Assembly (NCBI GenBank): GCA_014526335.1
Contig: JACTAT010000187.1
Span: 124,001-188,000, forward strand
Direction of reading: 5' to 3'
DNA: 64,000 bases
From: Chrysaora quinquecirrha
Lineage: Eukaryota; Cnidaria; Scyphozoa; Semaeostomeae; Pelagiidae
Shown: positions 35,901-40,009 of the stretch, one piece after another
Layout of the letters: every line of letters starts with the position of its first letter
How positions within the stretch are numbered: the stretch's first letter is position 1
Notes under the pieces: model-generated
Told to the model about the DNA's origin: nothing
Databases searched by the model: none
Seen by the model: only the letters and a program-made list of their open reading frames with translations
Translations under genes and position numbers: made by a program

Positions 35901-38900
35901 CCATATTTCTGTCTTATTTTTCAGCAGATCGACACTTCATGATTGTTAAGAACACTGTTGTTGTTATAATAGTTGAATTTTTCTTTCTCTCGACCATTTC
36001 CTCGTAATGAGATGATTTTTCTTTTAACTATGTTCCCCTGAAACCATATCAGGTTTGAAAAATAAGGATACTTTAAGAATATATGCAGGCTCAAAAAGAA
36101 AATTTCTTAACAATATTGAGGCTGGACAAAATTTATAGTATTCTTATAAAAAAGAGAGTGTATACCGGATAGGGCAAATTTTTCCATATCATACCGGATT
36201 GCTATCTTTGCTTCTTGATTTTCATATCGGATAAACTCATAAAATATCGGATAGCCAAGAGAATAGACGCTTCCGCAAAAGATGGCCGCCGTTTTTGCCT
36301 ACTGTTTTCATTAAGGATTTTGGAAAGAAATTCTGGGAATAATTTCCTTAGTTACGTATTTTTACATAGCTGCAGACGTTGAATTCGTAGCTAAGGAAAT
36401 TATTTCCAGAATTCCCTTCGTAAAACCTTATGAAAATTGACAGAAACGGCGGCCATCTTTTGTTGAAACCGCTGTTGGAGTTTTCAATAGTTTATCCTTA
36501 CTCAAAAAACAATCACTCCATTTTTTGGATCGTCTCGTGTCGGATAGCTCTAGTATGATGTATTTGTCATGAATGGCGAACACTTAGGATAGATTTTTCC
36601 GCAAGTGGGATACCACAATAAGTGCGATTCGAACCTGGGCTGCATGACCAGAGAGCCAATGACGTTTCCACTGAGCTATAGAGCTCAAAGAAATCGCCGC
36701 TTTGGGCTATATGACTTGGGAGTTACTCGGCGATTTCATTGAGCTGTATTGCTCAGTGGAAACGTCGCACTTGCTCTAGTACCTGTGATGTATACATAAA
36801 CCTCTTTCCGACAAAAAAATCAAGACACCCTGAAAGCTACCCGCTATACGGACCTAAGAGGCCTAAGTCACTTTTTAGAAATTTTCAAAGCGGGTTGATT
36901 TTCACTTAGGCCTATTCTGTTTTCCTAGAATGCCGAGTTGCGTGCAAAACTTGATCAGTTACGAGAAAAAATGGAAGAAAAAACAGCTGAAATCGACAAG
37001 CTCAACAATGTTATTCAAAACAAAAGACACAGTTGAAAGACAAATTATCAAAATTAGCTACATTTGAAGAGGTGATTTTAACTATTGTATATTTATTGAA
37101 ATCTATGAAAACTGTTGCTAGCTGTGCGCTTGTGCTCGTTACGCCGCAGCTAGACGTGCGATGTTTTTTTAGCTGTTCTGGCGACGCGACACTCTTGACA
37201 ATGTCCTGTTATGACAAAGTGCTGCGACGATCAACTTGCACGGAAATGAGTAGGTGGCTAGGCTTCTCAGTCAGTTTTCCTTAGACAGCTGAAGTTAAGC
37301 TTGGTCGTGTGAGGTCAGCATCTGGATGGGTGACTTTCCAGATGGATGACTAAACAACTCACTCTGCCGTCCTTTAGGAGGGACGTTAAACTAGGGGTCC
37401 CATGCCTGGATGCGGCATGCATACTAGGCCTAAATTAGCTGGAAAAGCGATGAATAACAGCCTACTCAAAATAAAATAGCAACAACTACAACAACAACAA
37501 AGGAGAATGGGCCCTAGGAGATTTTCAGCAAAATTTCCGAAAACAATGCAATGTGTTGCATCCAAGGTTGTAACAATTTTCGTAAACGTGGAAGGTACAC
37601 AGTGCTCACCAGTTATCCAGCAGTCCACTGAGGCAAGACCATTGAACTTATAATTAAAAGTGCGTAGGACAGACGACAGAGACCACTGTCTGTTTTGACT
37701 CTCCTAATCACGTAGCTACAGAGATCTTGCACATGGTAGCAAAACACGTGTGTTTGAAAATAGGTTGAAATGCAAATGATACCTCTGATACACGCTAGCA
37801 AATCTATACACATTACTGCGGTGAATATGCACTACTGTGGTGGTATTTTTTGGGTACTGTTGTTGATATGCACTACTGTGGTGGGTTATTGTGCTTGATG
37901 TGGTGGATTATCATGCTTGCTGTGGTGGTACTTTTTGCATACTATCGTGGTACTTTTTGCGTACTGTTGTGGTATCTTTTGCGTACTGTGTTGGATAAGC
38001 ACTACTGTGGTGGGTTATCATGCTTGATCTGGTGGTATTTTTGCATACTGTGGTGGATAAGCGCTACTGTGGTGGTTTATTATGCTTGATGTGGTGGTAT
38101 CTTAGCAAAAATCTATAGCAATAAAGATTAAGCAAGATAAATCGCAATATCCAGCACAGTACGCAAAAATACCACAAGCGACCACAACAGTAATGCAACT
38201 ATATTCTGTAGCGTTTGATTAGTGTTCACTCAGACATTCCTCTACATTCTTCCCTATACTTTTGTAGGGTTCCTTCTTTTGAATCGGAGAAACCAGAACC
38301 AGTTCCAAAAAGAACCTAGGAACTTGTTTTACTTCTCTGAGCAGTGGCGTAACGCTTGGGGTTAGAGCAACTTCTAAGGGCCCCCAAGACTTTTGGGCCC
38401 GAAAGGGGCCCAAAACGGTTTTCAAGGTATAGTTTTATATCGCATTACCTTTACATCAAAAAACAAGAAAGGAATGAGTTTATGCTGAGGCTGAAAAAGA
38501 GGATACATTCTCGTAAATTCGTTCTTTTTCTCGTTTAACGATGTTTAGGCAAGAATTGTACGGTCTAGAGTATTTCTCTCCCTGACGGGCTTGCTGATAA
38601 CGTCATTGTTCTCTAGATTTCAGAAAAATGCATTAGGGGCGCCCGAGGAAAATATTCCTAAGGGGCCCGAGCTTTTCTGTTACGCTACTGGTTCTAAGCA
38701 ATAAAAACGCATTGCTACGAAAACAATTTGCTTGCTTCGGGCTGGAAAAGAGAAGTAGCTTCGCTGTTCGCTGTTACGATGAAAAGAACGGTACAATGTC
38801 GAATCAAACTTTGCTTAGCTCCAAAAGAACGCACCCTAAACGAAACACTCGTCAACTCGAAACCCCGTTAGTACTCGAAAATTCGCTATTTTCGAACCAT

Positions 38901-39393
38901 TTATTTACCCCCTCGGCTATTTTTTTCATAGATAATAATAAATGAGATAAAGGGGCTGAGAGGCTGTGTTGGCCTATAAAACCCTGTTAAAACTATAGTT
39001 TAATCAAATGTATACATTGAGTCTATGCTTCTTGGTCATATAGTTTTCAAAAGATTACTAAACCCTTTTTCTTGGGTAAAGGGTAAAACAATATCTGAAT
39101 TGAGAAATATCGCAAAGGTGTGTCGGTAATATGAGCAAAGTCGGTGTAAGTTGGGTTAACGGAAACATTTGAACAGACAGACATTAGAAATTTTATAGGC
39201 GTTGCATGTACTGTACCATAGTCCATGCACGTACTGATAGTTTAGTTGTAGTGTCTTGCATTAAAAGAACCTTACCTGGTGTTATTCTATTTTTGCGTTA
39301 CTAAAGGAAATCGAAAAATTGAAGAGAAAAGAAGAAGAATATTTGCACACAGAGCAAGAACTACGTTTGACAAAAGAAAATCAACGACAATTG
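7242..39393 (+). CDS. CCDC18: CCDC18-like coiled-coil protein gene, 20 exons, 3' end missing
   Basis: Twenty exons: 7242-7402, 8221-8410, 9792-9974, 10558-10667, 12253-12381, 14793-14889, 16775-16896, 18216-18474, 19262-19511, 22582-22877, 24119-24370, 25172-25232, 26697-26821, 27848-28000, 29684-30241, 31789-31910, 32513-32642, 33915-34031, 36929-37071, 39307-39393. All junctions are GT-AG and all phases agree except inside exon 19. The visible product is about 1180 residues, nearly all heptad-rich coiled coil (E, K, L, Q). Identification rests on colinear matches to vertebrate CCDC18 recalled from memory: an N-terminal L-R-R-x-L-x-x-T-E-x-S-L block, SLRKKLLNVRDEN then LVTQLE, SLHSEQCHEFEQQIE, ELKQKAVAV plus TQLDMTFKE, and TEQELRLTKE. 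CCDC18 is a little-studied protein linked in vertebrates to centriolar satellites. The start is the first Met before the conserved block. About 250-350 C-terminal residues are absent, with gaps and satellite following. Confidence 0.82.
7520..8215. other. CCDC18 intron 1, mostly unassigned
   Basis: No ORF or known element is supported. A tRNA-like B box (GTGGGTTCAAACCCC) lies near 7948, possibly a decayed SINE, and a short C run lies at 7861. Confidence 0.35.
8221..8410 (+). CDS. CCDC18: CCDC18 exon 2
   Basis: The acceptor is TTTCCTTTCAG and the donor GAG|GTAGGA. It completes an Ala codon and encodes a low-complexity Ser/Asn-rich linker of 63 residues without coiled coil. It is in phase with exons 1 and 3. 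Confidence 0.75.
8425..8812. repeat. Minisatellite TGATTGATAAGCTGTGATTCA, left half
   Basis: Units of about 23 bp built from TGATTCATGATTGATAAGC and variants. The same unit continues at 9193-9745. A fold-back element lies between the halves. Confidence 0.75.
8813..9192. mobile_element. Fold-back MITE with long inverted arms, copy 1
   Basis: The outer ends GATAAACAGTGGAAACATTTT and AAAATGTTTCGACTGTTTATC (each quoted in part), and the inner arms AACGTCAGAAACAGACC and GGTCTGTTTCTGACGTT, are inverted copies. Relatives are at 10745-10985, 11205-11440, 25955-26230, 58395-58825 and 63430-63600. It splits the minisatellite around it. Confidence 0.65.
9193..9745. repeat. Minisatellite TGATTGATTAACTGTGATTCA, right half
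   Basis: About 23-bp tandem units (ATGATTGATTAACTGTGATT). The minus-strand frame of repeated QLINHE-type residues is translation of the repeat and not a gene. Exon 3 follows 46 bp later. Confidence 0.8.
9792..9974 (+). CDS. CCDC18: CCDC18 exon 3
   Basis: The acceptor is TTTCTTTATAG and the donor AAG|GTTTGC. It encodes 61 residues including SLRKKLLNVRDENSRLFAQN and then VLVTQLEDTAYQLSDAQAK, the first strong coiled coil and one of the best matches to the vertebrate protein. Confidence 0.8.
10014..10465. mobile_element. TTATAAGAA-type MITE, AAGAAACT subtype
   Basis: The left boundary has TTTATAAGAAACT and the right boundary AGTTTCTTATAAC. The heptamer AAGAAAC or its inverse recurs about eight times inside. 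It belongs to the set at 24671-25043, 33168-33540, 35808-36168 and 62218-62612, which share ends but carry different inner words. Confidence 0.5.
10558..10667 (+). CDS. CCDC18: CCDC18 exon 4
   Basis: The acceptor is TTTTTCGTTTTAG and the donor AG|GTGAGA. It encodes a coiled-coil segment ending FLEQEIMENELQI, with the final Arg codon split two plus one. Confidence 0.75.
10745..11440. repeat. Partial fold-back MITE copies with low-complexity sequence
   Basis: 10745-10985 and 11205-11440 match two parts of the 8813/58395 MITE family (CGTCAGAAACAGACCGAAAC; CCAATCAGCT). Between them, 10990-11200 is a C-rich stretch with repeated TTATTAAT and CCCCC words. Confidence 0.5.
11535..12240. repeat. CCDC18 intron 4 repeats
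   Basis: 11540-11700 is a partial TTATAAGGAACC-type MITE. 11900-12055 is the second copy of the 1356-1503 repeat. 12115-12160 is an inverted repeat (AGCTGTTTCCGAAAGAG / CTCTTTCGAAACAGCT). No gene. Confidence 0.5.
12253..12381 (+). CDS. CCDC18: CCDC18 exon 5
   Basis: The acceptor is TTTCTTCTTAG and the donor AG|GTAAAC. It encodes 43 residues of charged coiled coil with the core NLKTALAEFEDDYNQELKI, phase-compatible on both sides. Confidence 0.75.
12415..13935 (+). repeat. Tandem segmental duplication in intron 5
   Basis: Two diverged copies of one segment follow each other. Copy 1 runs from CTCGGTATATCCCTTTCAGA (12427) to about 13350 and copy 2 from CTCGGTGTATCCCTTCCAGA (13361) to about 13935. 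Each ends in a TTATAAGGAACC-type MITE body (GTTCTTTATAAA...GAAGCGT). Copy 1 also carries an extra element at 12479-12826 that copy 2 lacks. Confidence 0.6.
12479..12826. mobile_element. hAT-like MITE with 8-bp TSD (CTTAAGGC)
   Basis: The flanks CTTAAGGC at 12471-12478 and 12827-12834 form an 8-bp duplication, typical of hAT elements. The imperfect inverted ends are CCTGACCAAATGCACTGA and the inverse of TTCAGTTAATTTGCCCAGGG. The paralogous copy at 13405-13430 keeps the uninterrupted site. A relative lies at 35333-35530. Confidence 0.65.
14251..14764. mobile_element. MITE with GTGCGTTCTTTTGGAGCGAAG ends, copy 1
   Basis: The left end TGCGTTCTTTTGGAGCGAAG is answered at the right by TTCGCTT...AGAACGCACCC. 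Further copies are at 31932-32393 (complete) and 38700-38838 (partial). Inner CTTCGCTT/AAGCGAAG words repeat. Exon 6 starts 29 bp beyond its right end. Confidence 0.6.
14793..14889 (+). CDS. CCDC18: CCDC18 exon 6
   Basis: The acceptor is TTCTCCTTGCAG and the donor TCG|GTAAAA. It finishes a Ser codon and encodes 32 residues of coiled coil (KLEESLLAGEKMKQKLMDV). It ends in phase 0. Confidence 0.75.
14900..15830. other. CCDC18 intron 6, left part
   Basis: A GGGTGCGTTCTTCTCGG word at 15083 recalls the GCGTTCTTTT MITE end but no matching right end is clear. 15540-15680 is rich in self-inverse ATTGAATGA/TCATTCAAT words. The frames here lack family features. Confidence 0.3.
15837..16497. mobile_element. 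MITE with CAAACCGTGCCAACATG ends, copy 2, holding a SINE
   Basis: It has the same arms as 2229-2757 (GTGCAAACCGTGCCAACATG at the left, AACGGTTTGCGCCCGCC at the right). It is about 130 bp longer because a tRNA-derived SINE is inserted near 16205-16350. Confidence 0.6.
16205..16350 (+). mobile_element. tRNA-derived SINE
   Basis: A tRNA-like head with A-box-like TAACTCAAGGG and B box GGTTCGAATCCC, followed by TGTGGTATGCCACTTGTGGA. The same unit occurs at 36600-36700 on the minus strand and, decayed, at 22445-22560. It lies inside the MITE at 15837-16497. Confidence 0.6.
16775..16896 (+). CDS. CCDC18: CCDC18 exon 7
   Basis: The acceptor is TTTATTTCTTATAG and the donor AG|GTACAA. It encodes a coiled-coil segment with LLDRLAGLEENLAKTENTL and ends two bases into an Arg codon. 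Confidence 0.75.
17015..17460. repeat. (GACT)n microsatellite
   Basis: Two long pure blocks of CTGA repeats, with a variant block of CTGACCGACTGACTGTCTGA units in the middle. The minus-strand SVSQ frames are translations of the repeat. It begins about 120 bp after exon 7. Confidence 0.95.
17695..18106 (+). mobile_element. MULE-like MITE, copy 2 (412 bp, 9-bp TSD)
   Basis: Perfect 16-bp ends CAACCTCGTCCCCAGG and CCTGGGGACGAGGTTG. The flanks ATATGCATT (17686-17694) and ATGTGCATT (18107-18115) are a 9-bp duplication with one mismatch. It has the same orientation as copy 1. Confidence 0.75.
18216..18474 (+). CDS. CCDC18: CCDC18 exon 8
   Basis: The acceptor is TTTCTGTTTAG and the donor TTA|GTAAGT. 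It encodes 86 residues of continuous heptads (LNENLRIAKEKEHDNETL, then TQMQRLEMLVQQVQE). A MULE-like MITE ends only 110 bp upstream of the acceptor. Confidence 0.78.
18545..18705. repeat. Short palindromic element after exon 8
   Basis: Inverted arms GACGCAAAAATGACATTTTT and AAAAAATGTCGTTTTGCGTC with a second pair TTAACTTTAAAGACATGTTT / AAACGTGTCTTTAAAGTTAA. The transcript would form a long hairpin about 75 bp downstream of the exon 8 donor. Confidence 0.55.
18838..19230. repeat. TGTTTGACCGTTTGGCC-family MITE cluster
   Basis: Repeated CAAACATTGTTT and TGTTTGACCGTTTGGCC words in both orientations; two near-identical blocks (CTTTGATAAAGCAATwCTGC, then TTGTTAGGCACT) lie about 165 bp apart. Confidence 0.45.
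19262..19511 (+). CDS. CCDC18: CCDC18 exon 9
   Basis: The acceptor is TATTCTACTAG and the donor GCAG|GTATGA. A Ser/Asn-rich linker is followed by IADFEMKMAKKDVEIHKLQA and then ALTSRN, matching the vertebrate block before the central coiled coils. It ends one base into a codon. Confidence 0.78.
19540..20045. other. Unassigned intron sequence
   Basis: AT-rich intron 9 start with A runs and a GATATGATATATA-rich stretch near 19890-19925. No feature supported. Confidence 0.3.
20048..21740. repeat. Octamer array (CTTATCnn)n, about 1.7 kb
   Basis: About 210 tandem octamers CTTATC followed by CA, CT, AT or TA. Groups such as CTTATCCACTTATCATCTTA recur as larger units. On the minus strand each octamer reads nnGATAAG, a GATA-factor consensus in the AT and TA variants. 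The long plus-strand frames are translations of the repeat. Confidence 0.95.
22088..22312. mobile_element. Fold-back MITE (GGAATTCTGGGAATAATTTC arms), copy 1
   Basis: The arms GGAATTCTGGGAATAATTTC and GAAATTATCCCAGAATTCC, and outer words GACGCTTCCGCAAAAGA...GGCTGCCG / CAGCCATCTTTTGCAG, are inverted. Copies are at 33665-33838 and 36255-36475. Confidence 0.6.
22445..22560 (+). mobile_element. Decayed tRNA-derived SINE
   Basis: GGCTCAGTCAAATCGCCTTT, GGCTCTCTGATCACGCAATC and CTCAAATCCAAACAG align with the 16205-16350 SINE. It sits directly before exon 10. Confidence 0.45.
22582..22877 (+). CDS. CCDC18: CCDC18 exon 10
   Basis: The exon encodes LEMVITRLEDDIAKYSNQI, LEERLTDKMAQISSLESKV and a further helix; the donor is GAG|GTTTGA. 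The acceptor ATTCATTGAAG has a poor pyrimidine tract, and a tRNA-derived SINE lies just upstream. The 5' boundary is therefore less sure, although it fits the phase of exon 9. Confidence 0.72.
23075..24092. repeat. (GACT)n grading into (TAAC)n arrays
   Basis: Nearly pure (CTGA)n to about 23366, then decaying blocks of ACTAACTAACTGA and (TAAC)n up to 24 bp before the exon 11 polypyrimidine tract. Confidence 0.92.
24119..24370 (+). CDS. CCDC18: CCDC18 exon 11
   Basis: The acceptor is CCTATTTTGTAG and the donor CTG|GTAATA. It encodes 84 residues including IAELHGIIHLKEAEKKQ and VKSLHSEQCHEFEQQIEL. The last block is a clear match to the vertebrate K-K-I-H-x-E-Q-H-K-E-x-E-K-Q-I-E region. Confidence 0.8.
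24671..25043. mobile_element. TTATAAGAA-type MITE, AAGAAAGT subtype
   Basis: Left ACGTTTTTTTTAAGAAAGTT, right AACTTTCTTATA-like ends (CACTTTCTTATAAAAAAACA). Inner ACTTTCTTA words recur. Exon 12 follows about 130 bp later. Confidence 0.5.
25172..25232 (+). CDS. CCDC18: CCDC18 exon 12 (61 nt)
   Basis: A very short exon with acceptor TTATTAACAG and donor TCTG|GTAAGA, encoding LQQRLEAKLLQITNMETNFS. It directly continues the exon 11 coiled coil and ends one base into a codon. Confidence 0.72.
25388..25957. mobile_element. Penelope-like element remnant with inverted flanks
   Basis: The middle (about 25535-25712, plus strand) encodes a fragment with IDKSIVNRKEDLANHCW, TEKHQIDWDNISVIDE and NWKNRLVKESIHS, resembling the C-terminal GIY-YIG endonuclease region of Penelope-like retroelements (AxAEHxxxTxHxIxWD, then RxxKEaxxI). 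The sides, about 25388-25518 and 25838-25957, are inverted copies (TGATAGTCACCACTTATCAT / ATGATAAGTGGTGACTATCA), as in Penelope pseudo-LTRs. No reverse transcriptase remains. Confidence 0.6.
25958..26230. repeat. Partial fold-back MITE
   Basis: AACTTCAGAAACAGACCAAAG and ACCAATCAGCTTGCGGGATA (part) match the 8813/58395 MITE family. Only one side is present. Confidence 0.45.
26280..26640. repeat. Minisatellite with CCACCACA/GTACGCAAAAACTACC words
   Basis: Repeats of AACCCACCACATCAAGCATAA and GTACGCAAAAACTACCACCAC type. 37800-38200 carries the reverse complement of the same repeat and of its flank (GCTAGCAAATCTATA). Confidence 0.65.
26697..26821 (+). CDS. CCDC18: CCDC18 exon 13
   Basis: The acceptor is ATTTCCTGTCAG and the donor AAA|GTAAGA. 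It encodes VQRELDMKTSICHDLQEEL and following heptads, in phase with both neighbours. Confidence 0.75.
27005..27715. repeat. Minisatellite with unit CATTAGCATCTTCATTTCATA
   Basis: About twenty-five units of roughly 28 bp (ATTAGCATCTTCATTTCATA then CTGTATTC). This is the reverse complement of the unit at 5120-6065. Confidence 0.85.
27848..28000 (+). CDS. CCDC18: CCDC18 exon 14
   Basis: The acceptor is CTCTCTTCATAG and the donor GAG|GTTTGA. It encodes 51 residues (LQQQLAKESTQVENLELSL and SNCKNELNVILEN), resembling the vertebrate L-D-S-A-L-x-x-C-K-E-E-L region. Confidence 0.76.
28129..28550. mobile_element. Near-perfect palindrome of about 420 bp (fold-back element)
   Basis: The outer words TACACCTTTTCAACTAAAGG / TTGTTGAAAAGGTGTA, mid words GAATTCAGCACCTTCGTTTT / GAAGGTGCTCAATCTGAATTC (part) and inner words TCAAATCCTTTATA / TATAAAGGATTTGA are inverted around about 28338. 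A partial copy is at 31490-31610. Confidence 0.75.
28866..28975 (+). mobile_element. tRNA-derived SINE head
   Basis: The A box TGGCGTAGTGGTTAGCAC and B box GGTTCAAATCC lie 34 bp apart, followed by an A/T-rich tail. A clean cloverleaf with an anticodon is not seen, so it is a SINE or tRNA relic and not a tRNA gene. Confidence 0.6.
29003..29426. mobile_element. MITE with GGGCCTTTTTATATGG ends
   Basis: The ends TTAGGGCCTTTTTATATGG and CCATATAAACAGGCCCTTAG are inverted. Inside, GGAAGGTGGGATGA and AGGTGAGATCTCACC words occur many times in both orientations. No ORF. Confidence 0.6.
29684..30241 (+). CDS. CCDC18: CCDC18 exon 15 (largest, 186 codons)
   Basis: The acceptor is TCGAATTATAG and the donor GAG|GTAATA. 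It is a single open frame of 186 codons of uninterrupted coiled coil, including LDSALKEAHSELKLRTEKV and VGELEEEIKILNARIQDL. The pyrimidine tract is weak. An alternative AG a few bases in (CAAAG) would change the phase and is less likely. Confidence 0.8.
30245..30790. other. Intron 15, left part, nothing recognised
   Basis: Unique-looking sequence with no supported ORF or repeat. Confidence 0.3.
30800..30985. repeat. 36-bp minisatellite, about 4.5 copies
   Basis: Tandem 36-bp unit (TCCAAGTCATGCAGCTATAT then AGGTAATACAGGTATC). Because 36 is divisible by three, the minus strand shows a false ORF of a repeated 12-residue word. Confidence 0.9.
31013..31485. mobile_element. MITE with AATAGACCTTTT ends, copy 2
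   Basis: Same ends and inner words as 3237-3713 (GGTCGGCGCGACATTTT / AAAATGTCGCGCTGACC). Confidence 0.6.
31490..31612. repeat. Partial copy of the 28.1-kb palindrome
   Basis: AGCACCTTCTTTTTAGTG, ATAGCGATAAAAGTTTGAAA and ATTTTTCACGGTCAAATCCT match one arm of 28129-28550. The other arm is absent. Confidence 0.55.
31789..31910 (+). CDS. CCDC18: CCDC18 exon 16
   Basis: The acceptor is TTCCTTTTTAG and the donor CAG|GTAATC. It encodes LSTVHKELKQTVSDLSMLQK and a further helix, ending two bases into an Arg codon. Confidence 0.75.
31932..32393. mobile_element. MITE with GGGTGCGT ends, copy 2
   Basis: Left GGGTGCGTCTTTTTGAAGCG, right CGCTTCAAAAGAACGCACCC. It starts 21 bp after the exon 16 donor. Confidence 0.65.
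32513..32642 (+). CDS. CCDC18: CCDC18 exon 17
   Basis: The acceptor is TTTTTCCCTTTTAG and the donor GCG|GTAAGG. It encodes MMDEAMKEHKLELKQKAVA, the strongest family match in the gene (vertebrate D-Q-A-L-K-E-x-x-x-E-L-K-Q-R-A). A MITE begins five bases into the following intron. Confidence 0.84.
32647..33023. mobile_element. MITE starting at +5 of the exon 17 donor
   Basis: The left end GGCCAGGGGTACTTGAATTG and right end TTAAGTACCCCCCGGGGCC are inverted over about 40 bp (GGGACGTG / CACGTCCC further in). The exon ends at 32642, so the element supplies the intron from its fifth base. Confidence 0.55.
33168..33540. mobile_element. TTATAAGAA-type MITE, AAGGAACT subtype
   Basis: Ends TACACGTTTTTTTTATAAGG and TTTATAAAAAAAGCGTGTA are inverted. 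Inner AGTTCCTTA words recur. Confidence 0.6.
33665..33838. mobile_element. Fold-back MITE, copy 2
   Basis: GGGAATTCCGACTTCGAGAA, AATTATTTCAGAGATTCC and ACCACCATGTTTTGCGG resemble the 22088-22312 arms. More diverged than the other copies. Confidence 0.45.
33915..34031 (+). CDS. CCDC18: CCDC18 exon 18
   Basis: The acceptor is ATCTTTGCAG and the donor GAG|GTACAT. It opens VTQLDMTFKEQQSEFQHKM and continues the exon 17 match without a gap. Phase 0 on both sides. Confidence 0.82.
34045..34690. repeat. Two tandem copies of a CCTATAATAACTGTTTC repeat
   Basis: Each copy holds CCTATAATAACTGTTTC, AACCCGAArCCGTCAG, TTAATATTTTCGGTATTGCC and TGGTTTATTACCCT. Copy 2 is interrupted near 34550-34620. Inner GGCAATA/TATTGCC words are inverted. 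Confidence 0.5.
34720..35330. other. Intron 18, middle part
   Basis: A TTCAA run near 34850 and an AT-rich tail-like stretch to 35000 are suggestive of a retroelement 3' end. No coding feature is supported. Confidence 0.25.
35333..35530. mobile_element. hAT-like MITE, diverged copy
   Basis: GTGGCCAAATGAACTGACC, GGACAAGGTGGCCAAATGAA and TTGTTCAGTTCGTTTGTCCA match the 12479-12826 element. Confidence 0.45.
35808..36168. mobile_element. TTATAAGAA-type MITE, AAGAATATT subtype
   Basis: Ends ACACTCTTTTTTATAAGAA and TTCTTATAAAAAAGAGAGTG are inverted; AAGAATATT recurs inside. It is nested in a larger repeat that has TACCGGATAGCTATC words at 35757 and 36172-36250. Confidence 0.6.
36255..36475. mobile_element. 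Fold-back MITE, copy 3
   Basis: Nearly identical to 22088-22312: GACGCTTCCGCAAAAGATGG, GAAATTCTGGGAATAATTTC, GAAATTATTTCCAGAATTCC, GGCGGCCATCTTTTGTTG. Confidence 0.65.
36598..36780. mobile_element. Head-to-head inverted SINE pair
   Basis: 36598-36695 is a minus-strand SINE (inverse B box GATTCGAACCTGGGC). 36700-36780 is the plus-strand 5' part of the same SINE (GTTACTCGGCGATTTCATTG, TTGCTCAGTGGAAACGTCG). The two 5' regions face each other. Confidence 0.6.
36929..37071 (+). pseudogene. CCDC18: CCDC18 exon 19, with a one-base frame break
   Basis: The acceptor is TTTTCCTAG and the donor GAG|GTGATT. It starts in phase 0 with NAELRAKLDQLREKMEEKTA and IDKLNNVIQ. The frame then meets TGA at 37034, while the minus-one frame stays open to the donor (QKTQLKDKLSKLATFEE). 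The exon is 143 nt where phase 0 flanks require a multiple of three. The shift maps to the A run at 37017-37020. One lost A in a homopolymer, as an assembly error or a real mutation, explains it. Confidence 0.72.
37265..37505 (+). mobile_element. 5S rRNA-derived SINE
   Basis: GAAGTTAAGCTTGGTCGTGT, then CATCTGGATGGGTGAC, follow the order and spacing of the 5S rRNA internal promoter (GAAGCTAAGC...CTTGGATGGGAGACC). Downstream, GAGGGACGTTAAACTAGGGG resembles the conserved SINE domain seen in many invertebrates (Nin-DC). It ends in a CAACAACAA tail. Confidence 0.6.
37795..38205. repeat. Minisatellite with GTGGTGGGTTATNATGCTTG words
   Basis: Inverted counterpart of 26280-26640, with CACTACTGTGGTGG and TTTTTGCGTACTGT words. 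The flanking GCTAGCAAATCTATA is shared too. Confidence 0.65.
38341..38692. mobile_element. MITE with AGTGGCGTAAC ends
   Basis: Left GCAGTGGCGTAACGCTTGGG, right TTCTGTTACGCTACTGG, with GGGCCC blocks just inside both ends. No ORF. Confidence 0.55.
38700..38838 (-). repeat. Partial GCGTTCTTTT MITE
   Basis: TGTCGAATCAAACTTTGCTT and CCAAAAGAACGCACCC match the inverse of 14251-14764. Confidence 0.5.
38840..39300. other. Intron 19 right part, nothing recognised
   Basis: No supported ORF or repeat before exon 20. Confidence 0.25.
39307..39393 (+). CDS. CCDC18: CCDC18 exon 20 (last visible)
   Basis: The acceptor is GTTACTAAAG and the donor TTG|GTAAGA. It encodes 29 residues including HTEQELRLTKENQRQL, matching the vertebrate Q-E-L-R-L-T-R-E-Q block. 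The intron runs into a GAT-rich stretch and then the first N gap. No later exon was recognised. Confidence 0.76.
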
Positions 39394-39509
39394 GTAAGAG
39401 ATGATAAATGATTTTATGACTGATGATGACAATGATGATCATGAAGCTGGTGATGATTATGATGATGATGATAATGACAATGATGATTATGATTATGACA
39501 ATGATGATC

Positions 39510-40009
39510 NNNNNNNNNNNNNNNNNNNNNNNNNNNNNNNNNNNNNNNNNNNNNNNNNNNNNNNNNNNNNNNNNNNNNNNNNNNNNNNNNNNNNNNNNNN
39601 NNNNNNNNNNNNNNNNNNNNNNNNNNNNNNNNNNNNNNNNNNNNNNNNNNNNNNNNNNNNNNNNNNNNNNNNNNNNNNNNNNNNNNNNNNNNNNNNNNNN
39701 NNNNNNNNNNNNNNNNNNNNNNNNNNNNNNNNNNNNNNNNNNNNNNNNNNNNNNNNNNNNNNNNNNNNNNNNNNNNNNNNNNNNNNNNNNNNNNNNNNNN
39801 NNNNNNNNNNNNNNNNNNNNNNNNNNNNNNNNNNNNNNNNNNNNNNNNNNNNNNNNNNNNNNNNNNNNNNNNNNNNNNNNNNNNNNNNNNNNNNNNNNNN
39901 NNNNNNNNNNNNNNNNNNNNNNNNNNNNNNNNNNNNNNNNNNNNNNNNNNNNNNNNNNNNNNNNNNNNNNNNNNNNNNNNNNNNNNNNNNNNNNNNNNNN
40001 NNNNNNNNN
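39510..40009. other. Assembly gap (500 N)
   Basis: A run of exactly 500 N follows a GAT-rich low-complexity stretch (39410-39509). The round length suggests a scaffolding placeholder of unknown true size. Confidence 0.98.

Noticed and set aside
14793..39393. Alternative coiled-coil identities such as myosin tail, golgin or CAST/ELKS
   Set aside because: Several non-repetitive blocks match CCDC18 in the same order along the whole gene, which generic coiled-coil similarity would not give.
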